Positions 1-9,065 of a stretch of 64,000 nucleotides of DNA are shown here, one piece after another (the first letter of the stretch is position 1; each line of letters starts with the position of its first letter). The notes under the pieces were generated by a model. That model made no database searches. It saw only the letters and a program-made list of their open reading frames with translations, and had not been told where the DNA came from. Origin of the DNA: an uncultured Dorea sp. (lineage in GTDB: Bacteria; Bacillota; Clostridia; Lachnospirales; Lachnospiraceae); contig CAJUMF010000015.1 in assembly GCA_910586965.1 (NCBI GenBank), positions 28,565-92,564 of the forward strand, in the 5' to 3' direction. The position numbers and the translations under genes are program-made.

Positions 1-1
1 C

Positions 2-1279
2 GGGAGCCTTCTCGCGTGGGTAGTCTTAGGGCGGCGCACGAAGGTCATGACTCAGAAATTGAATTCCAAGACGATGCCGGATTTCTTCGGGGAGCGGTAT
101 GAGAGCAAGGCACTGAAGATTGCGGCGTCGGTTATCGTATTCATATTTCTGATTCCGTACACGGCATCGGTTTATAATGGATTGTCCCGGCTTTTCGGGA
201 TGGCGTTTAACATTCCGTATACATATTGCGTAATCGGCATGGCGGTGTTTACCGGGGTTTATGTAATCCTGGGCGGCTATATGGCGACGGCGATCAATGA
301 CTTTATCCAGGGAATCATCATGCTGGCGGGTATCTGCGCGGTCATCGGGGCGGTGCTTTCCGGGCAGGGAGGGCTTATCGAGGCGATTCGTAAAATGGCA
401 GAGATGCCGAGCGATGTTCCGGTGACCATGGGGCAGCCAGGGGCGTTTACTTCATTTTTAGGGCCGGATCCTTTGAACCTTCTCGGGGTTGTGATATTGA
501 CTTCCCTTGGGACATGGGGTCTTCCGCAGATGGTTGGAAAATTCTATGCGATCAAAGATGAAAAATCCATCAATACGGGAACGGTCATCTCTACCATTTT
601 TGCGGTGATCATCTCCGGCGGGTGTTATTTCCTCGGCGGGTTCGGGCGGCTGTTTGACAATGAGACGCTCTATGACGAGACGGGGGCAGTGATCTTTGAC
701 GGGATTGTGCCGTTCATGCTCTCCACGCTGCCGGATATCCTGATCGGCGTGGTAGTGGTGCTTGTGCTGTCGGCGTCTATGTCCACGTTGGCGTCGCTTG
801 TGCTGACATCGAGCTCTACGCTGACCCTTGACCTTCTGAAGGACAATGTGATGAAGGATATGGACGAGAAGAAACAGGTGCGGACAATGCAGGTGCTGGT
901 GGTGTTCTTTATCGTGCTGTCTGTAGTGATCGCCCTTGACCCGCCGACCTTTATCGCGCAGCTTATGGGAATCTCATGGGGCGCTCTTGCGGGAGCATTT
1001 TTAGCGCCGTTCATGTACGGGCTGTACTGGAAAGGCGTAACGAGGGCGGCTGTGTGGGCGAGCTTTGCGGCAGGCGTGGGGATTACGGTATCCAATATGT
1101 ATTTCCACTATATTGCCTCTCCGATCAATGCGGGGGCGGCGGCGATGATTGCGGGGCTTATCGTAGTCCCGGCAGTGAGTGCGGTGACGCCGAAACTTGA
1201 GAGAGAGAAGATGGATGAAATCTTTATGTGCTATGAAGAGAAGGTGACCATATCTAAGAAACGTTCATTGGAGGAGTAA
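2..1279 (+). CDS. Sodium:solute symporter (SSS/PutP-like), 5' truncated by window edge
   Basis: Membrane transporter of the sodium/solute symporter family, which moves a small solute (proline, pantothenate or similar) inward with Na+. The open frame runs in from position 2 with no start, so the N-terminal segments lie outside the window; the ATG at 47 is internal. The protein has about ten hydrophobic helices, and the segment VILGGYMATAINDFIQG matches the family signature around the Na+ site (GG, A, D and Q residues). It ends with a charged cytoplasmic tail at a TAA. The substrate cannot be assigned from what is visible. Family confidence is high. Confidence 0.85.
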   Translation, partial: GSLLAWVVLGRRTKVMTQKLNSKTMPDFFGERYESKALKIAASVIVFIFLIPYTASVYNGLSRLFGMAFNIPYTYCVIGMAVFTGVYVILGGYMATAINDFIQGIIMLAGICAVIGAVLSGQGGLIEAIRKMAEMPSDVPVTMGQPGAFTSFLGPDPLNLLGVVILTSLGTWGLPQMVGKFYAIKDEKSINTGTVISTIFAVIISGGCYFLGGFGRLFDNETLYDETGAVIFDGIVPFMLSTLPDILIGVVVVLVLSASMSTLASLVLTSSSTLTLDLLKDNVMKDMDEKKQVRTMQVLVVFFIVLSVVIALDPPTFIAQLMGISWGALAGAFLAPFMYGLYWKGVTRAAVWASFAAGVGITVSNMYFHYIASPINAGAAAMIAGLIVVPAVSAVTPKLEREKMDEIFMCYEEKVTISKKRSLEE

Positions 1280-1294
1280 CTGTTCAGATAAGTG

Positions 1295-1323
1295 TTGTAT
1301 TTTGCGGACGGGAATATTATAAT
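1295..1323 (+). promoter_or_regulatory. Promoter for the HAD phosphatase
   Basis: TTGTAT at 1295-1300 and a perfect TATAAT at 1318-1323, separated by 17 bases, lie 47 bases upstream of the HAD gene start. It looks like a plain vegetative promoter. Confidence 0.6.
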
Positions 1324-1370
1324 GTAGAAGAGAGCAGTTGTGCAATAAATATAAGGGAGTAACCACTATT

Positions 1371-2024
1371 ATGAGCGGAGAGGATAAGATCCTGATTTTT
1401 GATATGGATGGCGTCGTGCTGGACAGTGAACCGCTGCATCAGAGGGCGAGAGAATTGATGTATGAGAAATACGGGGTTAAGTCGCTGGATTGTTTCCCGG
1501 ATCCGATAGGAAAGTCTTCCTGCCTGTTTTGGAAAACTGTTGCGGATATCTGCGGCATGACGTGGGATTCGAAACGGATGGAAGACGAGCAGTTCGCCCT
1601 TGTGGCCGAACAGGTGGAAACAGGGCATGTGCCGGTGACGGACGGACTTTTGGAAGTACTTAAGCGGGCAAAGGAAGAAGGCATTAAGACAGGGCTTGCC
1701 ACATCTTCTGACAGAGTCATGGTGGAGCGCGTATTATGGGCATTGGGAATTATCCAATATTTTGATGTGATCGTGACGGGAGATGAGGTTGCCAATAAAA
1801 AGCCGTTCCCTGACGTGTATGAGCGTGTCCTTGAGATTGCAGGGATAAGACCTGGTCAGGCAGTTGCAGTAGAAGATTCCACAGCGGGTGTAGAGGCTGC
1901 GAAGAGCGCAGGAATTTACTGCTACGGTTACCGCAACGAGACATCGGGAGAACAGGATTTGGGAAAGGCAGACAGAGTTATAACGTATCTCGGGGATGTG
2001 AAAATAAGCGGAAACGAGAATTGA
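1371..2024 (+). CDS. HAD-superfamily phosphatase, beta-phosphoglucomutase-like
   Basis: Cytosolic haloacid-dehalogenase hydrolase of subclass I (217 aa), likely a sugar-phosphate phosphatase or phosphomutase. All motifs are present: DMDGVVLDSE near the N-terminus (nucleophile Asp and acid Asp), GLATSSD (motif II Ser), the Lys of NKKPFP, and VEDSTAGVEAA (motif III/IV acidic pair). A helical cap follows motif I. I chose the ATG at 1371 because it has AAGGGAG upstream and keeps motif I close to the start; an in-frame TTG at 1338 would add 11 unconserved residues. It is monocistronic, with its own promoter and a terminator at 2079-2127. The substrate is unknown. Confidence 0.85.
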   Translation: MSGEDKILIFDMDGVVLDSEPLHQRARELMYEKYGVKSLDCFPDPIGKSSCLFWKTVADICGMTWDSKRMEDEQFALVAEQVETGHVPVTDGLLEVLKRAKEEGIKTGLATSSDRVMVERVLWALGIIQYFDVIVTGDEVANKKPFPDVYERVLEIAGIRPGQAVAVEDSTAGVEAAKSAGIYCYGYRNETSGEQDLGKADRVITYLGDVKISGNEN

Positions 2025-2078
2025 GTTTATTATGATGGAAGCAGAACAAATATTTTGTGCAATTATATGATAAAAATA

Positions 2079-2127
2079 GCAGGACGTTCAAGAGAGGTTC
2101 AAATCCTGGGGAATGTCCTGCTTTTTT
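2079..2127 (+). terminator. Rho-independent terminator after the HAD gene
   Basis: GCAGGAC (2079-2085) pairs with GTCCTGC (2115-2121), followed by six T. The loop is long (29 bases) but could fold further. Confidence 0.6.
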
Positions 2128-2185
2128 GCGTAATTTGATGATTGTCATGAATGGGCAGTTCGTCTGAAAATTTAAAGGAGGCCAT

Positions 2186-2902
2186 ATGAAACGGATTTTT
2201 TTGGTGGAAGATGACAGTGCGATTGCGAAAAACCTTTCCCTCCTGCTGCGGGGGGAGGGCTTTGCGGTTGCCCATGCGCCGAGCCGCAGCGAGGCGGCGA
2301 GGTGCCTTTCGGAGCACAGATTTGATTTGGCGCTGGTGGACATCTCGCTGCCGGACGGCAACGGCTTTGCGGTCTGCACAGAGATTAAGGAGAGGCAGGG
2401 GATTCCGGTAATCTTTCTCACCGCGTCGGGGGATGAGGCAAGCGTGGTCACGGGGCTTAATATGGGCGCGGACGATTATATCACCAAGCCGTTCCGCCCC
2501 CGGGAGCTTGTTGCTCGCATTAGGGCGGCTCTCAGGAAGAGAGGGAAGGACTCGTCTTCTTTTGCGGTCGGAGGGCTTTCTGTAGACACGGCAAGCGGGA
2601 TTGTGAAGAAAAACGGCAGCGAAGTATACCTCTCCGCCCTGGAGTACCGCCTTTTGCTTGTGTTTGTGAGCAGTCCCAAGAGCATCATCACGAGAGACAG
2701 GCTGTTAAATGAGCTTTGGGACGCGGCGGGGGAATTTGTCACGGACAATGCGCTGACGGTATACATCAAGCGGTTGCGGGAAAAGATAGAAGATGACCCT
2801 GCCGCGCCCCGGATTATATTGACTGTCCGGGGAACGGGATACCGGCTGGGGAACGGATTGCCGGACGGAAAAGGGGCTGCCGGCAGGGGAGGGGAGAAGT
2901 GA
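2186..2902 (+). CDS. OmpR/PhoB-family response regulator
   Basis: Transcription factor of a two-component system (238 aa). The receiver domain spans about residues 1-115, with the acidic pair in VEDDSA, the phospho-acceptor Asp in VDISLPDGNGF near residue 51, and the conserved Lys in YITKPFRP. A winged-helix DNA-binding domain occupies about 128-225 and ends in the typical RGTGYRLG turn. AAAGGAGG lies just before the ATG. The stop overlaps the start of the kinase gene, so the pair is translationally coupled. The downstream ABC exporter is the obvious target; direct repeats at 3907-3922 fit an OmpR-type site. Confidence 0.93.
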   Translation: MKRIFLVEDDSAIAKNLSLLLRGEGFAVAHAPSRSEAARCLSEHRFDLALVDISLPDGNGFAVCTEIKERQGIPVIFLTASGDEASVVTGLNMGADDYITKPFRPRELVARIRAALRKRGKDSSSFAVGGLSVDTASGIVKKNGSEVYLSALEYRLLLVFVSSPKSIITRDRLLNELWDAAGEFVTDNALTVYIKRLREKIEDDPAAPRIILTVRGTGYRLGNGLPDGKGAAGRGGEK

Positions 2903-3891
2903 TGTTTCGGAATCGGGAAATCAGATGGTTTGCGGCGCTGTTCTTTGTGATTGCGGGAGGAACAGCCGTCGCGTCATATCGGCTCTATCCGGCGGCAGGG
3001 CTCCTTGCCGCTTTTTCTTCTTTTCTGCTTGGACTGCTTACATTTCTTTTTACCCGGGAAAGGTACAAAAGGATTGCGGAGCTTTCCGAGGAGATTGACC
3101 AGGTGCTCCATGACGCCGACAAGGTGTATATCGCGGACTGTGAGGAGGGGGAGCTGTCCATACTTAAGAGCGAGGTGGGGAAGATGACCCAGCGTATCCG
3201 GGAGCAGAACAATGCCCTGAAAAAAGAGAAGGAACGCCTGGCAGAGTCTTTAGCGGACATCGCCCACCAGCTTAGGACGCCGCTGACCTCGGCAAACCTG
3301 ATACTTTCACTCCTTGAGAATCACCCGGGGAGGGAGGAGGAGAAGGAACTTCTCCGGGAGACCGAAGAGCTATTTGCCCGGATGGACATGCTGCTGACCT
3401 CTCTCCTAAAACTGTCGCGGATGGACGCTGGCATCATCGTTTTTAAGAAAGAACAGATTGAGGTAAGGAGTCTTGTAAAGGCGGCTCTCCACCCTTTGCA
3501 GATTTCCATGGAGATTCATGAGGTGGCTGTTAAGCAGGATGTGCCGGAGGGGATTTTCATTGCCGGAGATTTTGAATGGCTGGCGGAAGGGCTTATGAAC
3601 GTGCTCAAAAATTGCATGGAAAATGTGAAGGACCACGGGAAAATCTTTATCTCCTGCCGGGATACGGCGCTCTATACGGAGATTGCGGTGCGCGACAGCG
3701 GGAAAGGATTTAAAGAAGGGGAGCTTTCCCGGGTGTTTGACCGGTACTACCGGGGGAAGGATACCCGCACGGCGGGGTTTGGCATCGGGCTGGCTCTCTG
3801 CAGGACAATCGTCACAAGGCAGGGCGGCACCATTGCCGCGAAAAACCGCCCGGAAGGCGGGGCGGTGTTCGTCATCCGTTTTCCAAAGTGA
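2902..3891 (+). CDS. Sensor histidine kinase, short-sensor type
   Basis: Membrane histidine kinase (about 329 aa) partnered with the preceding regulator. Two N-terminal hydrophobic helices (about residues 9-27 and 32-50) have almost no extracellular loop, the layout of intramembrane-sensing kinases that take their signal from an ABC exporter. The H-box is DIAHQLRTPLTS, the N-box NVLKNCMENVKDHG, and the G boxes are DSGKGF and GFGIGLALC. The ATG at 2902 overlaps the TGA of the regulator; a GTG at 2899 is also in frame. With the ABC pair downstream it forms the four-gene arrangement typical of peptide-antibiotic resistance in Firmicutes; the ligand is unknown. Confidence 0.92.
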   Translation: MFRNREIRWFAALFFVIAGGTAVASYRLYPAAGLLAAFSSFLLGLLTFLFTRERYKRIAELSEEIDQVLHDADKVYIADCEEGELSILKSEVGKMTQRIREQNNALKKEKERLAESLADIAHQLRTPLTSANLILSLLENHPGREEEKELLRETEELFARMDMLLTSLLKLSRMDAGIIVFKKEQIEVRSLVKAALHPLQISMEIHEVAVKQDVPEGIFIAGDFEWLAEGLMNVLKNCMENVKDHGKIFISCRDTALYTEIAVRDSGKGFKEGELSRVFDRYYRGKDTRTAGFGIGLALCRTIVTRQGGTIAAKNRPEGGAVFVIRFPK

Positions 3892-3906
3892 CAGAACTCT
3901 CACTTT

Positions 3907-3941
3907 AATGTCACGGAAATGTAAGCGGGAAGGTCTATGAT
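3907..3941 (+). promoter_or_regulatory. Activator-type promoter with 11-bp direct repeats before the ABC pair
   Basis: AATGT occurs at 3907-3911 and again at 3918-3922, exactly 11 bases apart, within a repeated AATGTMA-like block. A TATGAT box follows at 3936-3941. No good -35 box is present where one is expected (3913-3918); the repeats occupy that place. This is the usual design of a promoter switched on by an OmpR-family regulator, here probably the one encoded just upstream. Confidence 0.55.
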
Positions 3942-3974
3942 AAAGTCAGTTCAAAAGAAAGGAAGGCTTATATT

Positions 3975-4661
3975 ATGGAATTTTTAAAGATTCAGGATCT
4001 GTGCAAGGTGTACGGTGAGGGAGACAACCGGGTGGTCGCTCTTGACCATGTTTCCCTTGACATTAAAAAAGGAGAGTTCACGGCTATCATCGGCGCGTCG
4101 GGTTCCGGGAAATCGACGCTGCTCCACGCCATCGGCTGCGTAGATGTGCCGACCAGCGGGAAGATTTATCTCAACGGGCAGGATATCTATGCCCAGGACA
4201 GCGACCGGCTTGCCATATTCCGGAGGCGGCAGGTGGGGCTTATCTACCAGTTCCACAATCTGATTCCCACTCTTACGGTGGCGGAAAATATCACGCTGCC
4301 GATTCTCATGGACAGACGGAAGGTGAATGCAAAGCGGCTGTATGAGCTATTGCATCTTTTGGGACTTGAGGAGCGGAAAGGACACTTGCCGAACCAGCTC
4401 TCCGGCGGGCAGCAGCAGCGTGTCGCCATCGGGCGGGCGCTGATGAACGCGCCCCAGGTGATGCTTGCCGACGAGCCTACCGGGAGCCTTGACAGCAAGA
4501 ACGGCCATGAGATCATCAAGCTGTTAAAGCAGAGTAACCGGATGTATGGGCAGACGTTGCTCCTTGTTACCCATGATGAAAGCATTGCCCTGCAGGCAGA
4601 CCGTATCATCGGAATCTCCGACGGGAGAGTCGTGCGGGATGAAAGGGTGGTGCGCTCATGA
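3975..4661 (+). CDS. ABC transporter ATP-binding protein (MacB/Bce class)
   Basis: ATPase subunit (228 aa) of an FtsX-type ABC system. Walker A is GASGSGKST, the signature LSGGQQQRVAIGRAL, Walker B MLADEPTG followed by the SLDSK D-loop, and the switch His is in LVTHD. All active-site elements are intact. The ATG at 3975 has AAAGGAAGG upstream. Its last four bases overlap the permease start (ATGA), so the two subunits are coupled. It energises peptide or lipid handling at the membrane rather than classical import. Confidence 0.94.
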   Translation: MEFLKIQDLCKVYGEGDNRVVALDHVSLDIKKGEFTAIIGASGSGKSTLLHAIGCVDVPTSGKIYLNGQDIYAQDSDRLAIFRRRQVGLIYQFHNLIPTLTVAENITLPILMDRRKVNAKRLYELLHLLGLEERKGHLPNQLSGGQQQRVAIGRALMNAPQVMLADEPTGSLDSKNGHEIIKLLKQSNRMYGQTLLLVTHDESIALQADRIIGISDGRVVRDERVVRS

Positions 4662-7237
4662 ACATTTTTTACAAAGTAGCACTTCAAGGATTAAAGAAAA
4701 ATAAATCCCGGACGCTTGTAACCATCGTGGGCGTCGTACTCTCGGCTGCCCTTGTGACTGCGGGAGCCACTTTCGGCGTATCTCTTTTAGACTATATGGT
4801 GCGCGGGGCGGGGGAAAAGACCGGGAGCTGGCATGTGGCGTTTCAGGGAGCGGACGTTGGCTTTGCAAAGATGCGGGCAGAGGATGAGGATGCAAAGAAG
4901 GCTGTCATAACGGAGAACTTAGGCTATGCAGAGCTTGCGGGAAGTAAAGATAAAAAGAGCCCTTATGTGTTCGTCACCGCATACGATGCGGCAGCTTTTG
5001 ACGCGCTGCCCATAGAGCTGATATCCGGGCGTCTGCCGGAGAATGGCAGCGAGGTTGTAGTATCCGGGGGCGTGATTACTTCCGGGGGCGTGAACGTCAA
5101 GGAGGGAGATACGCTAAAGCTTTCTTTGGGCGAGCGCGTAAAGAAGGGGAAGAAACTAAGGCAGTCGGAAAGTTATGAGAAAGGCGGGGAAAAGCTGGAG
5201 GTAAGGGAAGAGAGAGCCTATACCGTGGTGGGAATCTGTGCGAGGCTTTCCTATACGCAGTCCGGTGAGCCCGGGTTTACCCTGGTGACGAAAAAGGAGC
5301 CTGGGGAGGAATATTCAGACAATAATGTATTTGTAGAGCTTAAAAATCCCCGGCGCGCTAAGGCTTACGCAAAGGAGAAAGGAGAAGGGAACGCCGCCGT
5401 GCTCAATGAGGACGTGCTGCGGTTCATGGGCGCCTCCGGAAACGACGTTTTTACGCTGCTCCTTTATACGGTGGGAGGAATTGCAGTCGGCATCATCATG
5501 CTTGGCTCGGTATTTTTAATCCGCAATGCCTTCAGCATTTCCTTAAATGAGCGAACCCGCCAGTTCGGCATCCTGATGTCGGTGGGGGCGACGAAAAAGC
5601 AGCTAAGAAACTCCGTGCTGTTTGAGGGGATTTGCATCGGAACAGCGGGAATCCCGGCAGGAGTGCTCCTTGGGCTTGCGGGCATGAAAGCGGTGCTCCT
5701 CTTTGTGGCGGAGAATTTCCGGGGTATCCTCTACAGCGATGTTCCCTTAAAGCTGGTGCTGTCGGCTCCGGCAATCTTAGCGGCAGTGCTCATAAGCTTT
5801 CTGACCATACTGGTCTCCGCCTATCTTCCGGCGAGGAAGGCGGTTAAATTGCCGGTGATGGAGTGCATCCGCCAGACAAATGAGGTGAAACTGGAGGGCA
5901 GGAAGGTAAAGACAGGGCGTCTTTGCGGGTATTTGTTCGGGCTGCCGGGTATCCTTGCCGTCAAGAATTTTAAGCGGAACAAGCGGCGCTACCGAAGTAT
6001 CATCCTCTCCTTGGCGCTGAGCATCATTATATTTGTCGTTACCAACAGCTTTGTCGCCGAGCTTAAGCAGGCGGCGGAGGCGGCGATTGTATTTACCACC
6101 TATAACGTGGCGTTTTCCATACCGGACGAGGAGTTGTCGGATGAGCAGATTTTTAAGCTCCAGGATGAGTTCCGGAAATCGGAGGATATTACAGAAATCT
6201 TTTATCAGATGAATCTGAACGGCTATGCGGCGGCAGAGACAGGGAGTCTTACCGATGAATTAAAGGAGGCATTAGAGATTCCGGAGGGGGAAAAGGAAAT
6301 CAAGCTTTCGGCGACCGTGCAGATTGTAGATGACGATGAGTACGAAAGGCTTGTAAAGGAGGCAGGGATTGAGAGGGAAGAAGGCGTCCTTGCCCTGGCG
6401 GCGGTGGATAACGGGGAGACGGGCCGTATGAAGGAGCCTGCGGATTTCGGGGATATGTTTCAGAACCTTTCGGAAGAACTCAGCCTTACCCTGCCGGAAG
6501 AGAGCGGCGGCAAAGAGGCAGGGCAGCCGGTTCCGGTAAAACTTAACTTTGTGAAGATGGTCCTGCCGGATATCCTCCCGATGCTTGACAGTGAAAAGGC
6601 GTCGGAGCAGGTACCTTATATCTTCCAGATTATTGCCCCGTATTCCATGAAAGAGAAGTTTCTTACGCCGGATACCCATATCGCTGCCAGGGGGCTTTCT
6701 GTCAGCTCGGACATTCCTTCCCGGACAGAAAGCGACATGAGAAAGATGATTTCCGGGTCGGGCATTTCCGGACGCTATCTTTTGCTCAACATGAACCGGA
6801 TGGCGGAGCAGAATAACAATATCATCTTTATCGCCAATGTGTTCTGCTATACCTTTATCGCTATGATTACGCTGATTGCTGTCGCCAATGTATTTAACAC
6901 CATATCCACCAACATTAAGCTCAGGCGCCGGGAGCTTGCCATGCTGCGCTCCGTGGGGATGTCCGGGCGCTCGTTCCAGGATATGATGAATTTCGAGTGC
7001 ATCCTTTACGGACTGCGGGCGCTTTTGTGGGGGATTCCGCTGTCGCTCCTTATCTCTTACGCGCTGTACCGGATGATGGAGTTCGGGGCGGGCAACATTG
7101 ATTTTAACATCCCGTGGCTTGCCGTCTCCTTAAGTATGCTGGGCGTGTTCCTCATCGTATTTGTGACGATGCTCTATTCCGTCAGCAAGATTAAGAAGGA
7201 AAATATCATTGATGCGCTGCGGGATGATATGGCATGA
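4658..7237 (+). CDS. FtsX-family ABC transporter permease
   Basis: Membrane subunit (859 aa) of the exporter. It has an N-terminal helix (about 19-41), a large extracellular region, a first FtsX core of three helices (about 268-390) containing SLNERTRQFGILMSVGATKKQL, then a second long extracellular domain and a C-terminal FtsX core (about 735-850) with LRRRELAMLRSVGMSGRSF. Both coupling motifs are therefore present. The duplicated FtsX layout with two ectodomains matches permeases that clear or sense antimicrobial peptides. It is last in the regulator-kinase-ATPase-permease unit. The sequence does not show what it transports. Confidence 0.9.
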   Translation: MNIFYKVALQGLKKNKSRTLVTIVGVVLSAALVTAGATFGVSLLDYMVRGAGEKTGSWHVAFQGADVGFAKMRAEDEDAKKAVITENLGYAELAGSKDKKSPYVFVTAYDAAAFDALPIELISGRLPENGSEVVVSGGVITSGGVNVKEGDTLKLSLGERVKKGKKLRQSESYEKGGEKLEVREERAYTVVGICARLSYTQSGEPGFTLVTKKEPGEEYSDNNVFVELKNPRRAKAYAKEKGEGNAAVLNEDVLRFMGASGNDVFTLLLYTVGGIAVGIIMLGSVFLIRNAFSISLNERTRQFGILMSVGATKKQLRNSVLFEGICIGTAGIPAGVLLGLAGMKAVLLFVAENFRGILYSDVPLKLVLSAPAILAAVLISFLTILVSAYLPARKAVKLPVMECIRQTNEVKLEGRKVKTGRLCGYLFGLPGILAVKNFKRNKRRYRSIILSLALSIIIFVVTNSFVAELKQAAEAAIVFTTYNVAFSIPDEELSDEQIFKLQDEFRKSEDITEIFYQMNLNGYAAAETGSLTDELKEALEIPEGEKEIKLSATVQIVDDDEYERLVKEAGIEREEGVLALAAVDNGETGRMKEPADFGDMFQNLSEELSLTLPEESGGKEAGQPVPVKLNFVKMVLPDILPMLDSEKASEQVPYIFQIIAPYSMKEKFLTPDTHIAARGLSVSSDIPSRTESDMRKMISGSGISGRYLLLNMNRMAEQNNNIIFIANVFCYTFIAMITLIAVANVFNTISTNIKLRRRELAMLRSVGMSGRSFQDMMNFECILYGLRALLWGIPLSLLISYALYRMMEFGAGNIDFNIPWLAVSLSMLGVFLIVFVTMLYSVSKIKKENIIDALRDDMA

Positions 7238-7286
7238 TGAGACGGTGTGCGGCGTTTTTTGGAAAATTTTCGGAAAAATCTTTCGT

Positions 7287-7335
7287 TTTTCTTTCGAATT
7301 ATGGAGCTAATCTCTTAAGATTTATCGATTATACT
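7287..7335 (+). promoter_or_regulatory. Regulated promoter of the glycosyltransferase operon
   Basis: TTTTCTTTCG (7287-7296), then CTTAAGATTT (7314-7323), then TATACT (7330-7335). The same three words with the same spacings (17 and 6 bases) occur at 43033-43081 before the remnant of an FtsX permease. The two upstream blocks are about two helical turns apart, as expected for an OmpR-type binding site overlapping the -35 region. The transcript would begin about 65 bases before the glycosyltransferase start. Confidence 0.55.
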
Positions 7336-7405
7336 TGATACTAACATGAGGACAGGAGTGAAATGTCCGGAGACAGACTATAACGGATACAGGAGGAGAA
7401 AAGGG

Positions 7406-8455
7406 ATGAAATACTTAACGATTACCATACCAAGCTATAATTCGGAGCAATATCTTGAGCGCTGTCTTGATTCTCTGATTCTGCCGCGGGGGTGGATGGA
7501 GCATATAGAGATTATCGTGGTGAATGACGGTTCTACGGACCGGACGGGGGAGATTGCCGATGACTATGTCAGGCGTTTCCCCGACACGGTGCGTGTGGTA
7601 CATAAAGAAAACGGCGGGCATGGCTCCGGGGTGAATGCGGGGCTGGCCCTTGCCACGGGAAGGTATTTTAAGGTGCTGGATTCGGACGACTGGTTTGACG
7701 AGAGCGCTTACCGGGAGCTTATCGAGACGCTGGAGGACTGGTGCGTGAGGGAAAGCAAGGGGGAAGAGGGCGTATGCCCGGACCTTCTTGTCTGCAATTA
7801 CACCTACAACCATCTGGACGAGGGGACGAAAAAGACCATGAGATACGGGAATGTGTTCCCGGAAAACCAGCGGATTACCTGGGATGATATGGGGAGTTTC
7901 CGGCCGTCTCAATATCTGATCATGCACGCGCTCATCTACCGCACGGAGGTCTTAAGGAGTTCCGGGGTCATCCTGCCGGAGCATACCTTCTATGTGGACA
8001 ATATCTTTGCCTACCAGCCTCTGCCTTATGTGGAGTCGGTCTGTTACCTGAATCTTGACCTCTACCAGTATTATCTCGGCAGGGAAGACCAGTCGGTGAA
8101 TGAGCGGGTGCTGATCAGCCGGATTGAGCAGCAGATTAAGGTGACAAAGATTGTGGCGGAGTGCGTGGACTTAAACGAGGTGCGGAAGGTGCATCCAAAG
8201 CTTGCCGGCTACATGTGCCGCAATATTTCTATCATGATGGCGATTTCCTCCATCCATCTGCTGCTTAAGGGGGACGAGGACGGTGCGATGCGCCATACCT
8301 TACTGTGGGAAGAGATTAAGGAGCAAAACCCTGGTCTTTACTGGAGGCTCAGGTTCACGAAACTGTGCGGCCTGACGAATCTCCCGGGGAAATGGGGGAA
8401 GAGGGCGACCATAGACGGGTACCGGCTGGCGAAAAGGATATACAAATTTCAGTAA
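7406..8455 (+). CDS. Family 2 glycosyltransferase
   Basis: Cytosolic GT-A fold glycosyltransferase (349 aa). The nucleotide-sugar binding elements are SYNSEQYLERCLDSL, VVNDGSTDRTGEIAD and the metal-binding DSDDWFD. Residues GGHGSGVNAGL form the expected loop. There is no membrane helix, so it acts on an acceptor at the inner membrane face or in the cytosol. I chose the ATG at 7406 because AGGAGG lies 9 bases before it; an in-frame ATG at 7346 lacks a site. It heads a three-gene operon with a papain-like enzyme and a flippase-like membrane protein, suggesting a cell-surface glycolipid or polymer. The sugar is unknown. Confidence 0.9.
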   Translation: MKYLTITIPSYNSEQYLERCLDSLILPRGWMEHIEIIVVNDGSTDRTGEIADDYVRRFPDTVRVVHKENGGHGSGVNAGLALATGRYFKVLDSDDWFDESAYRELIETLEDWCVRESKGEEGVCPDLLVCNYTYNHLDEGTKKTMRYGNVFPENQRITWDDMGSFRPSQYLIMHALIYRTEVLRSSGVILPEHTFYVDNIFAYQPLPYVESVCYLNLDLYQYYLGREDQSVNERVLISRIEQQIKVTKIVAECVDLNEVRKVHPKLAGYMCRNISIMMAISSIHLLLKGDEDGAMRHTLLWEEIKEQNPGLYWRLRFTKLCGLTNLPGKWGKRATIDGYRLAKRIYKFQ

Positions 8456-8474
8456 AATACGAGAGGATAGAGAT

Positions 8475-9065
8475 ATGACGTATATTTATATCGCGTTTGT
8501 TGACACGCCGGGGTTTTTCGCCAGGCTGATTCGGACATTTTTACGGCAGCGTTACGTCCATGTGGCGCTGTCGGCTGACCGGGAGCTTTCGGAGTGTTAC
8601 AGCGTGGGGAGGCGAAACCCGGCAGTTCCTGTATTTGCCGGGTTTGAGAAAGAAGAAAGATACAGGATCTTACATACATTTCCGGGGGCGTACTACCGGG
8701 TGTGCAGGCTTTCCTGTACCAGGGAGCAGAAGAGAAGGATTATGGAAAGGCTGCGCGGGGATTATGAGCGGCGGTACAGAATCCACTATGCGGTGCTGGC
8801 ACTGCCGTTTCTTGTGCTTGGCATTCCCTTTTATGTGCGGGACCAGTATACCTGCTCTTCCTACCTTGCAAGGGTTCTTGAGGAACAGGGAATCCGCATC
8901 GCAGAGAAACATTTTTCCCTGGTGACGCCGAAGGATTTTTATGCGTATGAGGAGATGGAGCCGGTGTTCGAAGGGGAGTTATCAGAGCTTGTGGCGGCGG
9001 ATGAGGCGGCGTACAGGGCAAATCCTCTGGGGCATTGGCTGGAAGGAGTCTCGGTCTATGAATGA
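8475..9065 (+). CDS. Permuted papain-like (YiiX/NlpC-P60 type) enzyme
   Basis: Protein of 196 aa that I place in the circularly permuted NlpC/P60-like group. A His stands early in a strand (RYVHVALS, about residue 36) and a Cys begins a helix later (QYTCSSYLARVL, about residue 127), the His-before-Cys order of that group. A central hydrophobic stretch (about 104-118) may associate with the membrane; there is no signal peptide. Members are thiol hydrolases or acyltransferases acting on lipids or peptide amides. It lies 19 bases after the glycosyltransferase, and its stop overlaps the next gene start. The reaction is inferred from family only. Confidence 0.6.
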   Translation: MTYIYIAFVDTPGFFARLIRTFLRQRYVHVALSADRELSECYSVGRRNPAVPVFAGFEKEERYRILHTFPGAYYRVCRLSCTREQKRRIMERLRGDYERRYRIHYAVLALPFLVLGIPFYVRDQYTCSSYLARVLEEQGIRIAEKHFSLVTPKDFYAYEEMEPVFEGELSELVAADEAAYRANPLGHWLEGVSVYE

